A stretch of DNA of 64,000 nt from a virus, in the IMG/VR virus record IMGVR_UViG_3300034280_000607, positions 1 to 64,000 of that record; one strand, 5' to 3'. Both the position numbers and the translations under genes were made by a program. The notes beneath the pieces were generated by a model. That model was given only the letters and a program-made list of their open reading frames with translations. It ran no database searches and was not told the origin of the DNA. Below are positions 53,924-62,700 of the stretch, piece after piece. The first letter of the stretch is position 1; the number at the start of each line of letters is the position of its first letter.

Positions 53924-54841
53924 TTAACTCTGTAACACAGCTATTTGTACAGATTGACTAGTGTTTACCACTACATTAGTAAAGGTGAGTGTTGAACTTG
54001 ATGCTTGTGCCGTTTGTGTTTGAGCAACACCATTGCTACCAGTTAAGCGTATCACTCTTGGACTAGATAAAGCAGGATTGCTGTATGAAACAGTTATGTT
54101 AAATGTACCTATTTGATTGGTTCTAAAATAGCCCAGTCCTGAGAATGATATTGGAAGATTAACACCGCTTTCATAAGTTACAGCTACACCATTAACACTT
54201 ACAGCAGATATTGTTACTCCTGAAAATGCAGCGTTACTAACAACTACAGATGGATTAGTAGATATACAACTACCAACAGTCATAGAACCCACTCCTGTTC
54301 CATTTGTACAATTTACAGTATCAATTTGAAGTTTATATGTAACAGCACTTCCTGATGTATTTGTTAGTGTGTAAAAACTAGGACTAGTAACACCAGCACC
54401 AGCACCTGTTTGAGTGTAAGTAAAAGCTTGAATTACGCTATTACTATTATTTAATAAAGCACCTGTAATTGTTCTAGTTCCTGTTCCAGAATAATAAAAT
54501 CCATATAAATTAACAGTAGTGGAAAATCCAGTGGCTAATGTAAATGTAGATGTTTGACCAGAAGAACAATTTGCAGTGGCAAGAGTAGTTCCGGAAGTGC
54601 AAGGATCTGCTATAAAACTTGAAAAAGTTGTCAAAGATGAATAAAGACCTGCACCACAATCTGCTTCTATTGTACCTTGATATGCACTACCACTCAATCC
54701 TGTAATATTTACAGGAGAAGAAGAAGGATTGGGAGAAACAGTAAATATATTTGATGGATCTGAAGCAAGCCAATATATCACTCTATAACCATTTGCAGGC
54801 GGTGATACAGGAGGAGTAAATGATACAGTTAATGTAGCCAT
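53924..54841 (-). CDS. Fibronectin-III-like tail appendage protein
   Basis: The 305-aa product begins with a fibronectin-III-like module (LTVSFTPPVSPPANGYRVIYW, NITGLSGSAYQGTIEADCGAG, residues about 1-85). Beta-rich Ser/Thr/Gly segments resembling other Ig-like virion modules follow. No membrane span or enzyme motif. Its first module is related to the product of the next upstream gene (same VSFT, APxNGY, EGTIQADCGGG pattern), so the two are paralogues. It is likely a tail or capsid surface appendage contacting host glycans. It is the last gene of the appendage unit, before a terminator. Confidence 0.62.
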   Translation of the reverse strand: MATLTVSFTPPVSPPANGYRVIYWLASDPSNIFTVSPNPSSSPVNITGLSGSAYQGTIEADCGAGLYSSLTTFSSFIADPCTSGTTLATANCSSGQTSTFTLATGFSTTVNLYGFYYSGTGTRTITGALLNNSNSVIQAFTYTQTGAGAGVTSPSFYTLTNTSGSAVTYKLQIDTVNCTNGTGVGSMTVGSCISTNPSVVVSNAAFSGVTISAVSVNGVAVTYESGVNLPISFSGLGYFRTNQIGTFNITVSYSNPALSSPRVIRLTGSNGVAQTQTAQASSSTLTFTNVVVNTSQSVQIAVLQS

Positions 54842-54851
54842 AGCTATTTAG

Positions 54852-55280
54852 TTATGAAAGACAACTTGTATTTAAATCAGTGAATGTTCCACCAAGCAAT
54901 GTACCATCTTTTATACAGATACTTTGTGGTGTACTTGCATTATTTATAATCTGTAACTGTTCAGATCCACCACAAGCAACATAATAGTAAACAGCAGTTT
55001 GTAAAAGAGTAACTTGTCTACAATTATCAGAACTAGAAGAAACAGCAAAGTTAATAGGAGAACCAAAATTTCCTCCACCACAATCAGCTTGTATAGTACC
55101 TTCAATATTAAAACAAGTGGGTACACCAGCTATAATAATAGGATTCTGATTTTGAGTGACAGTATTCCAATTTACTTCTCCTACAACTCTCCATTTAACT
55201 AAGTATCCATTCACAGGAGCTATAGTAGGTGCTGTAAAACTAACTTGCAATGTTTTATATGTGTTACAAGGAAGAGACAT
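54852..55280 (-). CDS. Fibronectin-III-like tail appendage protein (paralogue)
   Basis: The 142-aa product is a single fibronectin-III-like module (LQVSFTAPTIAPVNGYLVKWR, then EGTIQADCGGGNFGSP) followed by a Cys-containing tail (IVACGGSEQ-like, CIKDGTLLGG). It parallels the first module of the gene just downstream, with 10 bases between them, suggesting duplication. Beta-rich and without membrane segments, it is likely a small virion surface or tail component. Paralogy is visible by eye; host binding is inference. Confidence 0.6.
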   Translation of the reverse strand: MSLPCNTYKTLQVSFTAPTIAPVNGYLVKWRVVGEVNWNTVTQNQNPIIIAGVPTCFNIEGTIQADCGGGNFGSPINFAVSSSSDNCRQVTLLQTAVYYYVACGGSEQLQIINNASTPQSICIKDGTLLGGTFTDLNTSCLS

Positions 55281-55297
55281 AGTAAATTTAGTTTATT

Positions 55298-55951
55298 TTA
55301 TACAACAGTTCCTGTTCCAACAGTAACAACAGAACCCGTAAATGCTTTAAATGACTGAGGAATGTTTTTAGCAACAGCAATATTAAAAATTTCATGATTA
55401 CTTCCTGTTGCTCTAACTACAGTGGCTCCTCCTGAAAGAGCAGTGGTTGGAGCATTAGCAACTGTAAATGTAGTGTTGCCAGGAATACTTATAACAATAG
55501 CACCGTTACCAGCAAAAGCTCCTACACCTGCAATAACTTCTAATGTCATTCCTATTGCAAGATTGGTTGTAGAACCCACTGTTATTGTTGTACCAGAACT
55601 TGTAGCACCGGCTGTAGATACATAGACAGGACCCAATCCTAAATAACTAACATTAAAAGCAGGATTACCAACAGCAGTTGTAGTGTTAGTTGCAGTGTAA
55701 GTAGTTAAAGGAATAGTTGGTGTTATTACACCATTCAGCACTTTATGAAGTTTTGTTAGTATAGTGATAAGTCTATCATTATTACTTACACCAAGTGCAG
55801 GAAGATTAGGTCCTTTATATAAAACACAAGGTGCTTCACTTATTTCTTCACAAGGTTCTCCACCAGGACAATCCGGAAGAACATAACTTACAGATGATCC
55901 GTAACTAGAGCAACAAGGTTCACAAGGTGTATGTGTGCATCCGCAAGACAT
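55298..55951 (-). CDS. Cys-rich appendage protein with GP[NDI] adaptor-like N-terminus
   Basis: The 217-aa product has a Cys-rich start (MSCGCTHTPCEPCCSSYG, CPGGEPCEEISEAPC), then CVLYKGPNLPALGVSNNDR, which matches CVVWQGPDIPCLNLCNGDT in the 409-aa gene downstream of the fibre. The shared element is probably an adaptor that attaches to the tail. The rest is Thr/Val/Ala-rich beta structure (TTSSGTTITVGSTTNLAIGM, TVANAPTTALSGGATV). No enzyme motif. Likely part of a tail appendage or receptor-binding complex. Confidence 0.58.
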   Translation of the reverse strand: MSCGCTHTPCEPCCSSYGSSVSYVLPDCPGGEPCEEISEAPCVLYKGPNLPALGVSNNDRLITILTKLHKVLNGVITPTIPLTTYTATNTTTAVGNPAFNVSYLGLGPVYVSTAGATSSGTTITVGSTTNLAIGMTLEVIAGVGAFAGNGAIVISIPGNTTFTVANAPTTALSGGATVVRATGSNHEIFNIAVAKNIPQSFKAFTGSVVTVGTGTVV

Positions 55952-55976
55952 AGTGTATATTATTTAATGTTTTTAA

Positions 55977-56525
55977 TTATGATAGGGTAGCTGTAACACC
56001 AGTGGGAGGATTACATGTAGGATTTGCAGTGGTGGTAGCACTTACAAAAGAACAGTTTGTCTTACTAAAAGTTCCTGCAGTTATTTCTATACGTATTTTA
56101 TAATTTGTACTTGCTGTAAGTCCTGTAAAAGAACCCGTTCTTGTTGTTGTTCCAGAGGGTGTTTGAGAAGATATTAATGTAGTTCCTGTAGTATCAAATA
56201 TTTTAGCCGTATAAGCAGTTATGGAAGAGGTCGTATCATGAGAAAATGAGTAACCAATAGTAGTACTTGATGGATTGGTATTGACAGTTGGACAAAGTAT
56301 ATTAATTTGTTGTGTAGCGGCAGATGTTGATATACCTCCTGCACAGTTTGTAACCACTCTAAAATCATATATTCTATTATCTAACAAACCATTTATAGTT
56401 GCTGTAGCAACACCAGCAGCTACATTAGAATGTGTAGTCCAAATAGTTGGCTCAGTAGATAACTTATACTGAACATCTTGATTTGATGCACTAGCTCCAG
56501 GTGTCCATGTTAATGTAATATTCAT
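55977..56525 (-). CDS. Two-domain fibronectin-III-like appendage protein
   Basis: The 182-aa product has two tandem fibronectin-III-like modules (NITLTWTPGASASNQDVQYK, INGLLDNRIYDFRVVTNC; then SYSFSHDTTSSITAYTAKIF-type, FTGLTASTNYKIRIEI). It ends in PTGVTATLS, close to the ending VTGVTATLV of the 409-aa gene just upstream, which suggests shared ancestry or a shared C-terminal tag. It starts one base after that gene's stop. Probable tail-surface or receptor-binding component. Confidence 0.62.
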   Translation of the reverse strand: MNITLTWTPGASASNQDVQYKLSTEPTIWTTHSNVAAGVATATINGLLDNRIYDFRVVTNCAGGISTSAATQQINILCPTVNTNPSSTTIGYSFSHDTTSSITAYTAKIFDTTGTTLISSQTPSGTTTRTGSFTGLTASTNYKIRIEITAGTFSKTNCSFVSATTTANPTCNPPTGVTATLS

Positions 56526-56526
56526 A

Positions 56527-57756
56527 TTATACTAAAGTTGCGGTTACACCAGTCACAATAGGACAAGGTACAGAAATATTTTTAACAATAGACTTGTTAC
56601 ATACATTACTGTTTTTAGAAATAAATGCATTTACAGTGACTGTATAAGGCATTGATGTATTAAGAGGTGTTCCTACAACAGAACCACCAGCTACAATACA
56701 TGTATAAGGAGTAGAGTTAGCAGCCTCTGTAACTATATTGATAGTGTATGTTTTACTATTTGTACCATCAGAAATAGTAATTGTAGTATTTTGTAAAGCT
56801 TGTATGAAACCAGAAGGTATAACTGTTGTAGGATTAAAGTCAAGATATACTTCTTGACGATTTGCATTAGCTGAGGCAGTGTATTCAAGAATAAATCCTG
56901 AACAATCAGATTGTCCACAACAATTTTTAAGATCGGCTATAACTGCTCTCATATCACATACAGTAATCCAAAGATTCTGCATTGCTTGTGACATATTAGT
57001 AACAGTTGTGTTCCAACCTGATATTGAAGACATTGTACTAGCTTGACTAAGAGCGTTTGCAGAACTTAAAGCTATACATTGTTGAGAAGCAGCAGCTGTA
57101 ATCTGTGAGTTAGATCCTAAAGCAGTTCTAAGAAGACAATACTCTTCTTCTAGTTTATCCAATACAACAGACATTGCTGTTGGTGTAGAAGGAAGAATAC
57201 AGTTAGGAGTAACTGTTGGTAGAGAAGGAGCTGTAATGTTTTCTAATGCTGTAATCCTTGCATTATGACTAGTAAGGGTTGTAGCATGAGAATCAACTGT
57301 TGCTTTTAAAGAACAATATTGATTAGCAATACGTAAAGTGTATTGATTATGAATAAGTTGTGTTACTGTCAATCCAGTGCCGCCATCTACATATTGTAGA
57401 CAAGTGGGTAATGGTAAGGTAGGTTCTGTATAAGGTGTACCACCAGCTGCAGGAATTAAATCTTCAAGACAACAAATCTTTCTTACAATAAAGTCCAATA
57501 CAGCCGAGAGGGTTTTTGTAGTGGGTGCCGGATTTGCAGAAGAGCAAAATGTAACCAAACAAGCAAGGTCCAAATTGGTCAAATCCAGAGTAGACTTAAT
57601 AGTGCACAAGTCTGTAGCTACCTTGTAAACTACATCAGAAACAGTGTCACCGTTGCAGAGGTTAAGACAGGGAATATCAGGACCCTGCCATACGACACAG
57701 TTAGAAGAAACAGGAATACAACCCTGCTCGGCAGTATTGGATTTCACAGGTAACAT
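56527..57756 (-). CDS. Cys-rich tail appendage protein with adaptor-like N-terminus
   Basis: The 409-aa product has a Cys-rich N-terminus (CVVWQGPDIPCLNLCNGDTV, YKVATDLCTIKSTLDLTNLD, CSSANPAP, KICCLEDLI), a helical middle (HNARITALENI, YCLLRTALGSN), and a beta-rich end with SDCSGFILEYTASANANRQE. The GPxIP element parallels that of the 217-aa gene. It is probably a trimeric or adaptor-bearing appendage in the tail fibre assembly. It lies 20 bases after the start-proximal 100-aa gene and one base before the fibronectin gene. Confidence 0.6.
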   Translation of the reverse strand: MLPVKSNTAEQGCIPVSSNCVVWQGPDIPCLNLCNGDTVSDVVYKVATDLCTIKSTLDLTNLDLACLVTFCSSANPAPTTKTLSAVLDFIVRKICCLEDLIPAAGGTPYTEPTLPLPTCLQYVDGGTGLTVTQLIHNQYTLRIANQYCSLKATVDSHATTLTSHNARITALENITAPSLPTVTPNCILPSTPTAMSVVLDKLEEEYCLLRTALGSNSQITAAASQQCIALSSANALSQASTMSSISGWNTTVTNMSQAMQNLWITVCDMRAVIADLKNCCGQSDCSGFILEYTASANANRQEVYLDFNPTTVIPSGFIQALQNTTITISDGTNSKTYTINIVTEAANSTPYTCIVAGGSVVGTPLNTSMPYTVTVNAFISKNSNVCNKSIVKNISVPCPIVTGVTATLV

Positions 57757-57776
57757 AGTATATAGGATATATTAAA

Positions 57777-58079
57777 TTAAATAAATGTACCACCCACTTC
57801 GTCTAAAAACAGTTCTTCTGCTTTAACAAAAGCTTCATCAAATTCATTACATAAATAAGTTTTAGAAATAACATCTACAGGTTGTCCACCAGCATCTTTA
57901 GAATCAAGTGATGCATATATATTAAAATTTGCATATAAGTTTGCTTGTCCTTGAGCAGGTGGTTGAGAAAGAGGTGGCATCATACCTCCTATTTTAGACT
58001 TTGTAACAGATGTTACTGAAGCTACTGCTTCGGGAAAAAGATATTTATATCTGTCTGAATTAAATGAAAATTGTACCAT
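57777..58079 (-). CDS. Unknown 100-aa protein, first gene of appendage unit
   Basis: The product has a Lys/Arg/Tyr-containing start (MVQFSFNSDRYKYLFPEAV), a Pro/Gln-rich middle (MMPPLSQPPAQGQANLYA) and an acidic end (DEAFVKAEELFLDEVGG). No motif recognised. It starts 25 bases after the promoter-like element at 58105-58125, so it leads the appendage unit. Its small size and mixed composition suggest a chaperone or minor virion protein; unsure. Confidence 0.5.
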   Translation of the reverse strand: MVQFSFNSDRYKYLFPEAVASVTSVTKSKIGGMMPPLSQPPAQGQANLYANFNIYASLDSKDAGGQPVDVISKTYLCNEFDEAFVKAEELFLDEVGGTFI

Positions 58080-58104
58080 ATATTGTAGTTTAAATTAGAT
58101 GTAG

Positions 58105-58125
58105 TCTACACTATAATATACAAAA
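58105..58125 (-). promoter_or_regulatory. Phage promoter-like element (copy 2)
   Basis: On the minus strand it reads TTTTGTATATTATA followed by GTGTAGA; it matches the element at 981-1001 in 20 of 21 positions. It lies between a terminator (58147-58178) and the 100-aa gene start (58079), which is where a promoter must be. Confidence 0.55.
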
Positions 58126-58146
58126 TTCTAAAGACAGTACCAAAAT

Positions 58147-58178
58147 AAAAAACACTCTCATTTCTGAGAGTGTTTTTT
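58147..58178. terminator. Strong bidirectional terminator
   Basis: AAAAAACACTCTCA, loop TTTC, TGAGAGTGTTTTTT: perfect 14-bp stem with A's and T's on both flanks. It lies 27 bases beyond the stop of the 173-aa gene and separates two leftward transcription units. Confidence 0.93.
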
Positions 58179-58204
58179 ACTAAACACTAAGAAGCACACA
58201 CTAA

Positions 58205-58726
58205 TTACCTTGGGGTCATTGGCACAACATTATCCGTAGTTTCGGTAGCAACAAGTTTAAAAAATACAGTGTAATTTTCAGAAGTTTCTACTTTTTCTAG
58301 CTCAGAAAGCTTAATAGGTTTGTATTCCACATCTTTTTCTGTTTGTAAAAACTCATTAAATTCTTTCTCAAACTGCTGAAAGTCGGGGTTAAATTTTCTA
58401 CGTACAGTTTCTTTACCTTCAGAATTTACATCTTTGTAAGGAACACCTTCTTCATCTAAGTCTTCTACTAACATTGGAATAGTGATGGAGCCATTTTCAT
58501 CTTCTTTTCCATACTTTTTAATAAGGTCATTTTTGATTTGTTCTATAGCTTGTTTTTCAGCAGCCACTTTTTTAGCAAGATCTGAAATCCAGTATTTTGT
58601 TACAAGAGAAAGTTTTTCTCCAAGTAATCCAGAAGAAAGTTTTTCACCAGTGCCCTGGTTAACAATACCGTTTAGTTCTGCATCTAAATTATAGAACTCG
58701 TGTAATTTTAATGTAATTTTTTGCAT
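58205..58726 (-). CDS. Tail-block protein, DUF1617-like/chaperone-like
   Basis: The 173-aa product starts QKITLKLHEFYNLDAELNGI and is helical, with a lysine/glutamate-rich middle (VAAEKQAIEQIKNDLIKKYG) and KEFNEFLQTEKDVEYKP followed by IKLSELEKVE and a short end. LKLxEFYxLxxEL with the downstream FxKEFxELL pattern resembles DUF1617-like and tail-assembly-chaperone-like proteins of other phages, but the match is by eye. It lies between the fibre unit and the strong terminator. Confidence 0.5.
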   Translation of the reverse strand: MQKITLKLHEFYNLDAELNGIVNQGTGEKLSSGLLGEKLSLVTKYWISDLAKKVAAEKQAIEQIKNDLIKKYGKEDENGSITIPMLVEDLDEEGVPYKDVNSEGKETVRRKFNPDFQQFEKEFNEFLQTEKDVEYKPIKLSELEKVETSENYTVFFKLVATETTDNVVPMTPR

Positions 58727-58804
58727 AAAATAGGTTTAATGTGTATACCAAAGATAAATATTATCTAGAATATTTATACTATATAAGTTTTCAACACATG
58801 TGAA

Positions 58805-59149
58805 TTAAAATTCATCCGAAGAAGCCGTAACATCAGTCGGACCTGTTGGATATAAAGCACCTGAACTTAAACTAGTACCAGGAGAACCAGTACTACTATT
58901 TGAATATAATGCACCAGTGTTATCTGTAACTGTAAGATCTACCAACGCTGTTAAAAATGTATTAGATGTTGCATCCAGTGTTATAATAATATAATCACCA
59001 GGAGAGTAACTAAAATTACCACTTTGAGTTGATGATACATTTACAATATTGGTTCCGTTCTTAGATATTTGCATAGATCCGCTTAATGCAGTCATAGTGT
59101 ATGACCATGAAACATTATAGGATTCAAAAACTTTTACTTGTATTGCCAT
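58805..59149 (-). CDS. Small beta-rich virion protein
   Basis: The 114-aa product is beta-rich and polar (YNVSWSYTMTALSGSMQISK, GNFSYSPGDYIIITLDATSN, VDLTVTDNTGALYSNSSTG), with a Ser/Thr/Gly/Pro-rich tail (SPGTSLSSGALYPTGPTDV). There is no enzyme motif or membrane span. The texture fits a short tail-fibre or decoration protein. It is 9 bases after the 197-aa gene in the fibre unit. An A-T-rich stretch (58727-58804) follows and may carry the start region of the next gene. Confidence 0.55.
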   Translation of the reverse strand: MAIQVKVFESYNVSWSYTMTALSGSMQISKNGTNIVNVSSTQSGNFSYSPGDYIIITLDATSNTFLTALVDLTVTDNTGALYSNSSTGSPGTSLSSGALYPTGPTDVTASSDEF

Positions 59150-59158
59150 TTTATATAG

Positions 59159-59752
59159 TTAAGTACAACTTTTATGAATTACAACATAAAGATACTGACC
59201 TTTTGAACTATCATAAATATAATTGTAGTTAAAACTAACTGTAAGAGATGTACCAAAAGTAGTTCTATCGTTTTCATAAACTTTAGTAGCACCACCTGTA
59301 CCACCATTGCCATTACTACTCCAAGGTTTACCATACCATACAAAAATGATTTGAACACCATTAAAATCTGTACTATTACCTGTTATTGAAATAGTATAAT
59401 TTTTATTTGATGTTCCTACATCAAATACAATCATTGAACTATCATAGCAGGAACACGCACTTCCTCCACCTGATGAAAAAAATAAATCACGATCTGTTCC
59501 ATCACTAGCATAGGATAAAGTGTGGTTATAACCATACCAACTTGACATTTGAATATTTGTACAGGTTGTTGTGTATTTTCCTGTATTAGAAGAATGTACA
59601 TTTATAGGAGCATAATAAGGATTACTTGTTGGAGTTGGATAAAAAGCATTGCCAAAAGCCCATGATCCAAATTTGTAATCTGTCATTGTTGACTGAGCCA
59701 TTTCAACCCTAACGTCATTAAAACTTATTTGTCCGCTAGCTGGTAGTGCCAT
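59159..59752 (-). CDS. Small tail protein, LPASGQISFNDV-type N-terminus
   Basis: The 197-aa product begins MALPASGQISFNDVRVEMAQ, an N-terminus that recurs in small tail and fibre-linked proteins of many phages. It then has aromatic-rich beta segments (FGSWAFGNAFYPTPTSNPYY, WYGYNHTLSYASDG) and a C-terminal galactose-binding-like or jelly-roll-like part (GSACSCYDSSMIVFDVG). It overlaps the tail fibre gene by 17 bases. It is likely a tail-tip or fibre-associated structural protein. Confidence 0.62.
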   Translation of the reverse strand: MALPASGQISFNDVRVEMAQSTMTDYKFGSWAFGNAFYPTPTSNPYYAPINVHSSNTGKYTTTCTNIQMSSWYGYNHTLSYASDGTDRDLFFSSGGGSACSCYDSSMIVFDVGTSNKNYTISITGNSTDFNGVQIIFVWYGKPWSSNGNGGTGGATKVYENDRTTFGTSLTVSFNYNYIYDSSKGQYLYVVIHKSCT

Positions 59753-62700
59753 AAACTTTTATTTTCAGTTCTTCAATTATAGTTTGTTGCTCTTTTATTG
59801 CCTCTATTAATAATGGAACTATTTTTTCGTATTGTACAGTTAAATAGTTTTGTCCTGAAATTGAATTATCATATCCATCATTGTCAAATGGTGCCAACTT
59901 AACAGCTTCTGGTAATATTGATTGAACTTCTTGTGCATATACTCCAACATGTTTAACTACTACATCAAAACCAGCTAACTTATTTGCTCTGTCGTTCCAA
60001 TTATATATAAAGCCTGTTAGAGACTTAACTTTTTCTAATGGATTTGAAATTTTTTTTATATTTGTTTTAAGACGCATATCTGAAGAATATGCTACAATAT
60101 CATTTGAAGCATCAATTCTTCCATCTGTTGCATTTGGATTAACATTAACACCTAAAGCACCAGATGTTATTTTTTGGTCTCCAACTATTTCTAACTTATA
60201 AGCAGGACTTGCCGTTCCGATACCTACGTTGCCCGCAGAAGGTTGTAAAATTAAACCGTTGTTATTATAAATATATCTTAAAAAGTTATTACCAGCAGTA
60301 CCATAAAAATTTATAGTGTTTCCAGAATCGTATCTTGATTCTATATCAAAATAATAAATACTTGGATCTGATTCTGTAGATAATCTAAGCTTAACTCCAT
60401 TTCCTTGTACATTTAATTTTGTAGCTGGACTTGTCGTACCTATACCTACGTTGCCTAATTCTCCAATAGTCAGTTTAGCATCACTAAGTGTAGCAGAAGC
60501 TGCACCAGTTGAAGGTCCGTTTAAAATATGAACTTTTCCTGCTGCATTTCCCCCTCCACCACTATTATCAGTTCTTTCAAAAACTATAGCCGACTTTCTA
60601 TAAAGTGTATTGTTTTCTCTATAACCAAAATGAATTCCCGACCAATTACCTACACCCATTAGAGAAGCAAAACTTGCATAGCCATTAGTTGGAGTAACCA
60701 CATCTAAAATACTTTGGGGACTTGTCGTACCTATTCCAAAATTACCGGCATTTATATAACTATTAGAAGTATTATTGGCATTTAATTGTATATTACTTGT
60801 ACCTCCTTTATATAAATCCAAAATACCATGTGCTGATACACTAGTACCACTAGCTGAAACTGTAAAAACAGTTGATGTATTATTATAATTAACATTTAGA
60901 TATATAGAGTCATTATATCCAACAACGGTCGTAGCACCCGCAATGAATTTTTCATAACTTGTTCCTGGGTTATCTCTTACAGAAACTCTACCTGATGACT
61001 CCAATAAAATACTTGAAGCTACTACACCTCCCCAGTGGAATCCTAATTGTGGTGCATAAATCACATTTGTATTACCACTACCTCCTGAATTTTCTCTTAT
61101 TTGCCAGTTTTGTGTGTAAGCAATTCCTGTTGATGTGGATTGTATATATGAACCTCCAGTTCCAAGTATAATAGGAGTAGAAATAGCACCTACAGTAGCT
61201 GTTCCACTTAGGTTTAAAGTGACTGCTTCTAATGTAGTGATATTTGTAATATTCCATGCACCCATGTTTATATGACCTCCCATAGTGCCACCACTTAAGG
61301 GTAAAGCATAAGAACTGTAATTACCACTATCTAATACAGTTCTCCATGATTGCCATGTCCCATTATTTTTACCTCTAATAGCTATCTGCCCTGTTCTATA
61401 ATCACCATATATTTGATGTTGCCAAACTGAACTGTAAGCTTGGGAAAATAATGCACCATCTGATTGTCCAAATAATGATATATTAGTTCCAACATAACTA
61501 ATACCATTACTATTAATGCTATCTGCAGCAGTCGCGGAGTTTGATCCGGTATTAACAAAACTCCATCCATCTATATTATCTGCTGAAGTAGCAGTTGCAG
61601 CATTACCTGTAATGTTTATACTCCATGTACCACTTGCACCAGTACCTGTTAAGGTTGGAGAATATGAGTTATAATTAGCTGAATGTAAAACATCTACAAA
61701 ATTAGAATAAGCAGTAGCAGATCCAAAAGACTGCTGGTATATTCTCATACCAATAGCATCTTTGCGGAACAAGACTAAATTATCATTACCTCCAGAACCA
61801 TCTAAATAAGATCTTAGATGTAAAAAGTCAGCATATGGTGCTGTATTATTATTAGCCCATGAGGTAAATCCAAATCTTAATTCAGAAGCACTTTCAGAGT
61901 TTGGAGCTATTGTTCTTATGTCTCTAGAAGTAAGTCTAGCAGCAGCTCCAGTAATACTAGCAGATGATGTAATGTAACCAGGGCCGTTAGTTAACTGATT
62001 AAGATTAGTTAGATTACCGGAATCCCAAATTGTATTACCTAATGCAGTTGGCCGGCTTCTTACAAAATTTACTACACCTCCATTAGATATGCTAATAGCT
62101 GTTTTAGAACCACTAACATATGCATCTGTAGTAGCAATGTACATTATTGTACCAAAATTACCTCCTGATATTACATATATTCCAGCTTGGGCAGTAGTTC
62201 CAGAAGAACTGTCTCTTGCACCAAATGTAATTGCAGGTCCAAAATCTGTTGTAACACTAGCAGCTCCTAAATGCAAACCACCATTAGCTGTACCTGGAGT
62301 AGTAGCATTCCATGCTGCTAAACTTCCTTGTAAAACAATAGGCGTAGAAGTAGTAGCCCCACGCCCAGTTACTGTTGCTAAAGTATCAGACTCAGCAGTT
62401 AAAAATGCAGGAGCACCAGTAATTTTAGACCATCCAAGAGAAGTTATCCATGCTGGGTTTGCATAAGATCCAGTAGTATAAACTCCATCAGTGACAGTTC
62501 CAGAATTTCCATCTATGGAAACACCTGTTAATGTTTGTGCTGCACTGGCTCGTCCAAGTGATATTGAGGTAGTACCTATATTAAAAGAGCTGTTTACTAA
62601 CATTGCGTTAGTAACCACACCATTTGCAATTGTTGTTACTATAGATGTAGTACCAGATCCAGTCACATTTCCAGTTAATGTAATAGTTTGGTTGCCTGTT

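Noticed and set aside
62089-62466. Plus-strand 125-codon frame antisense to the tail fibre
   Set aside because: Val/Pro/Ala-rich reflection of the Gly/Thr-rich fibre codons, no promoter or leader.
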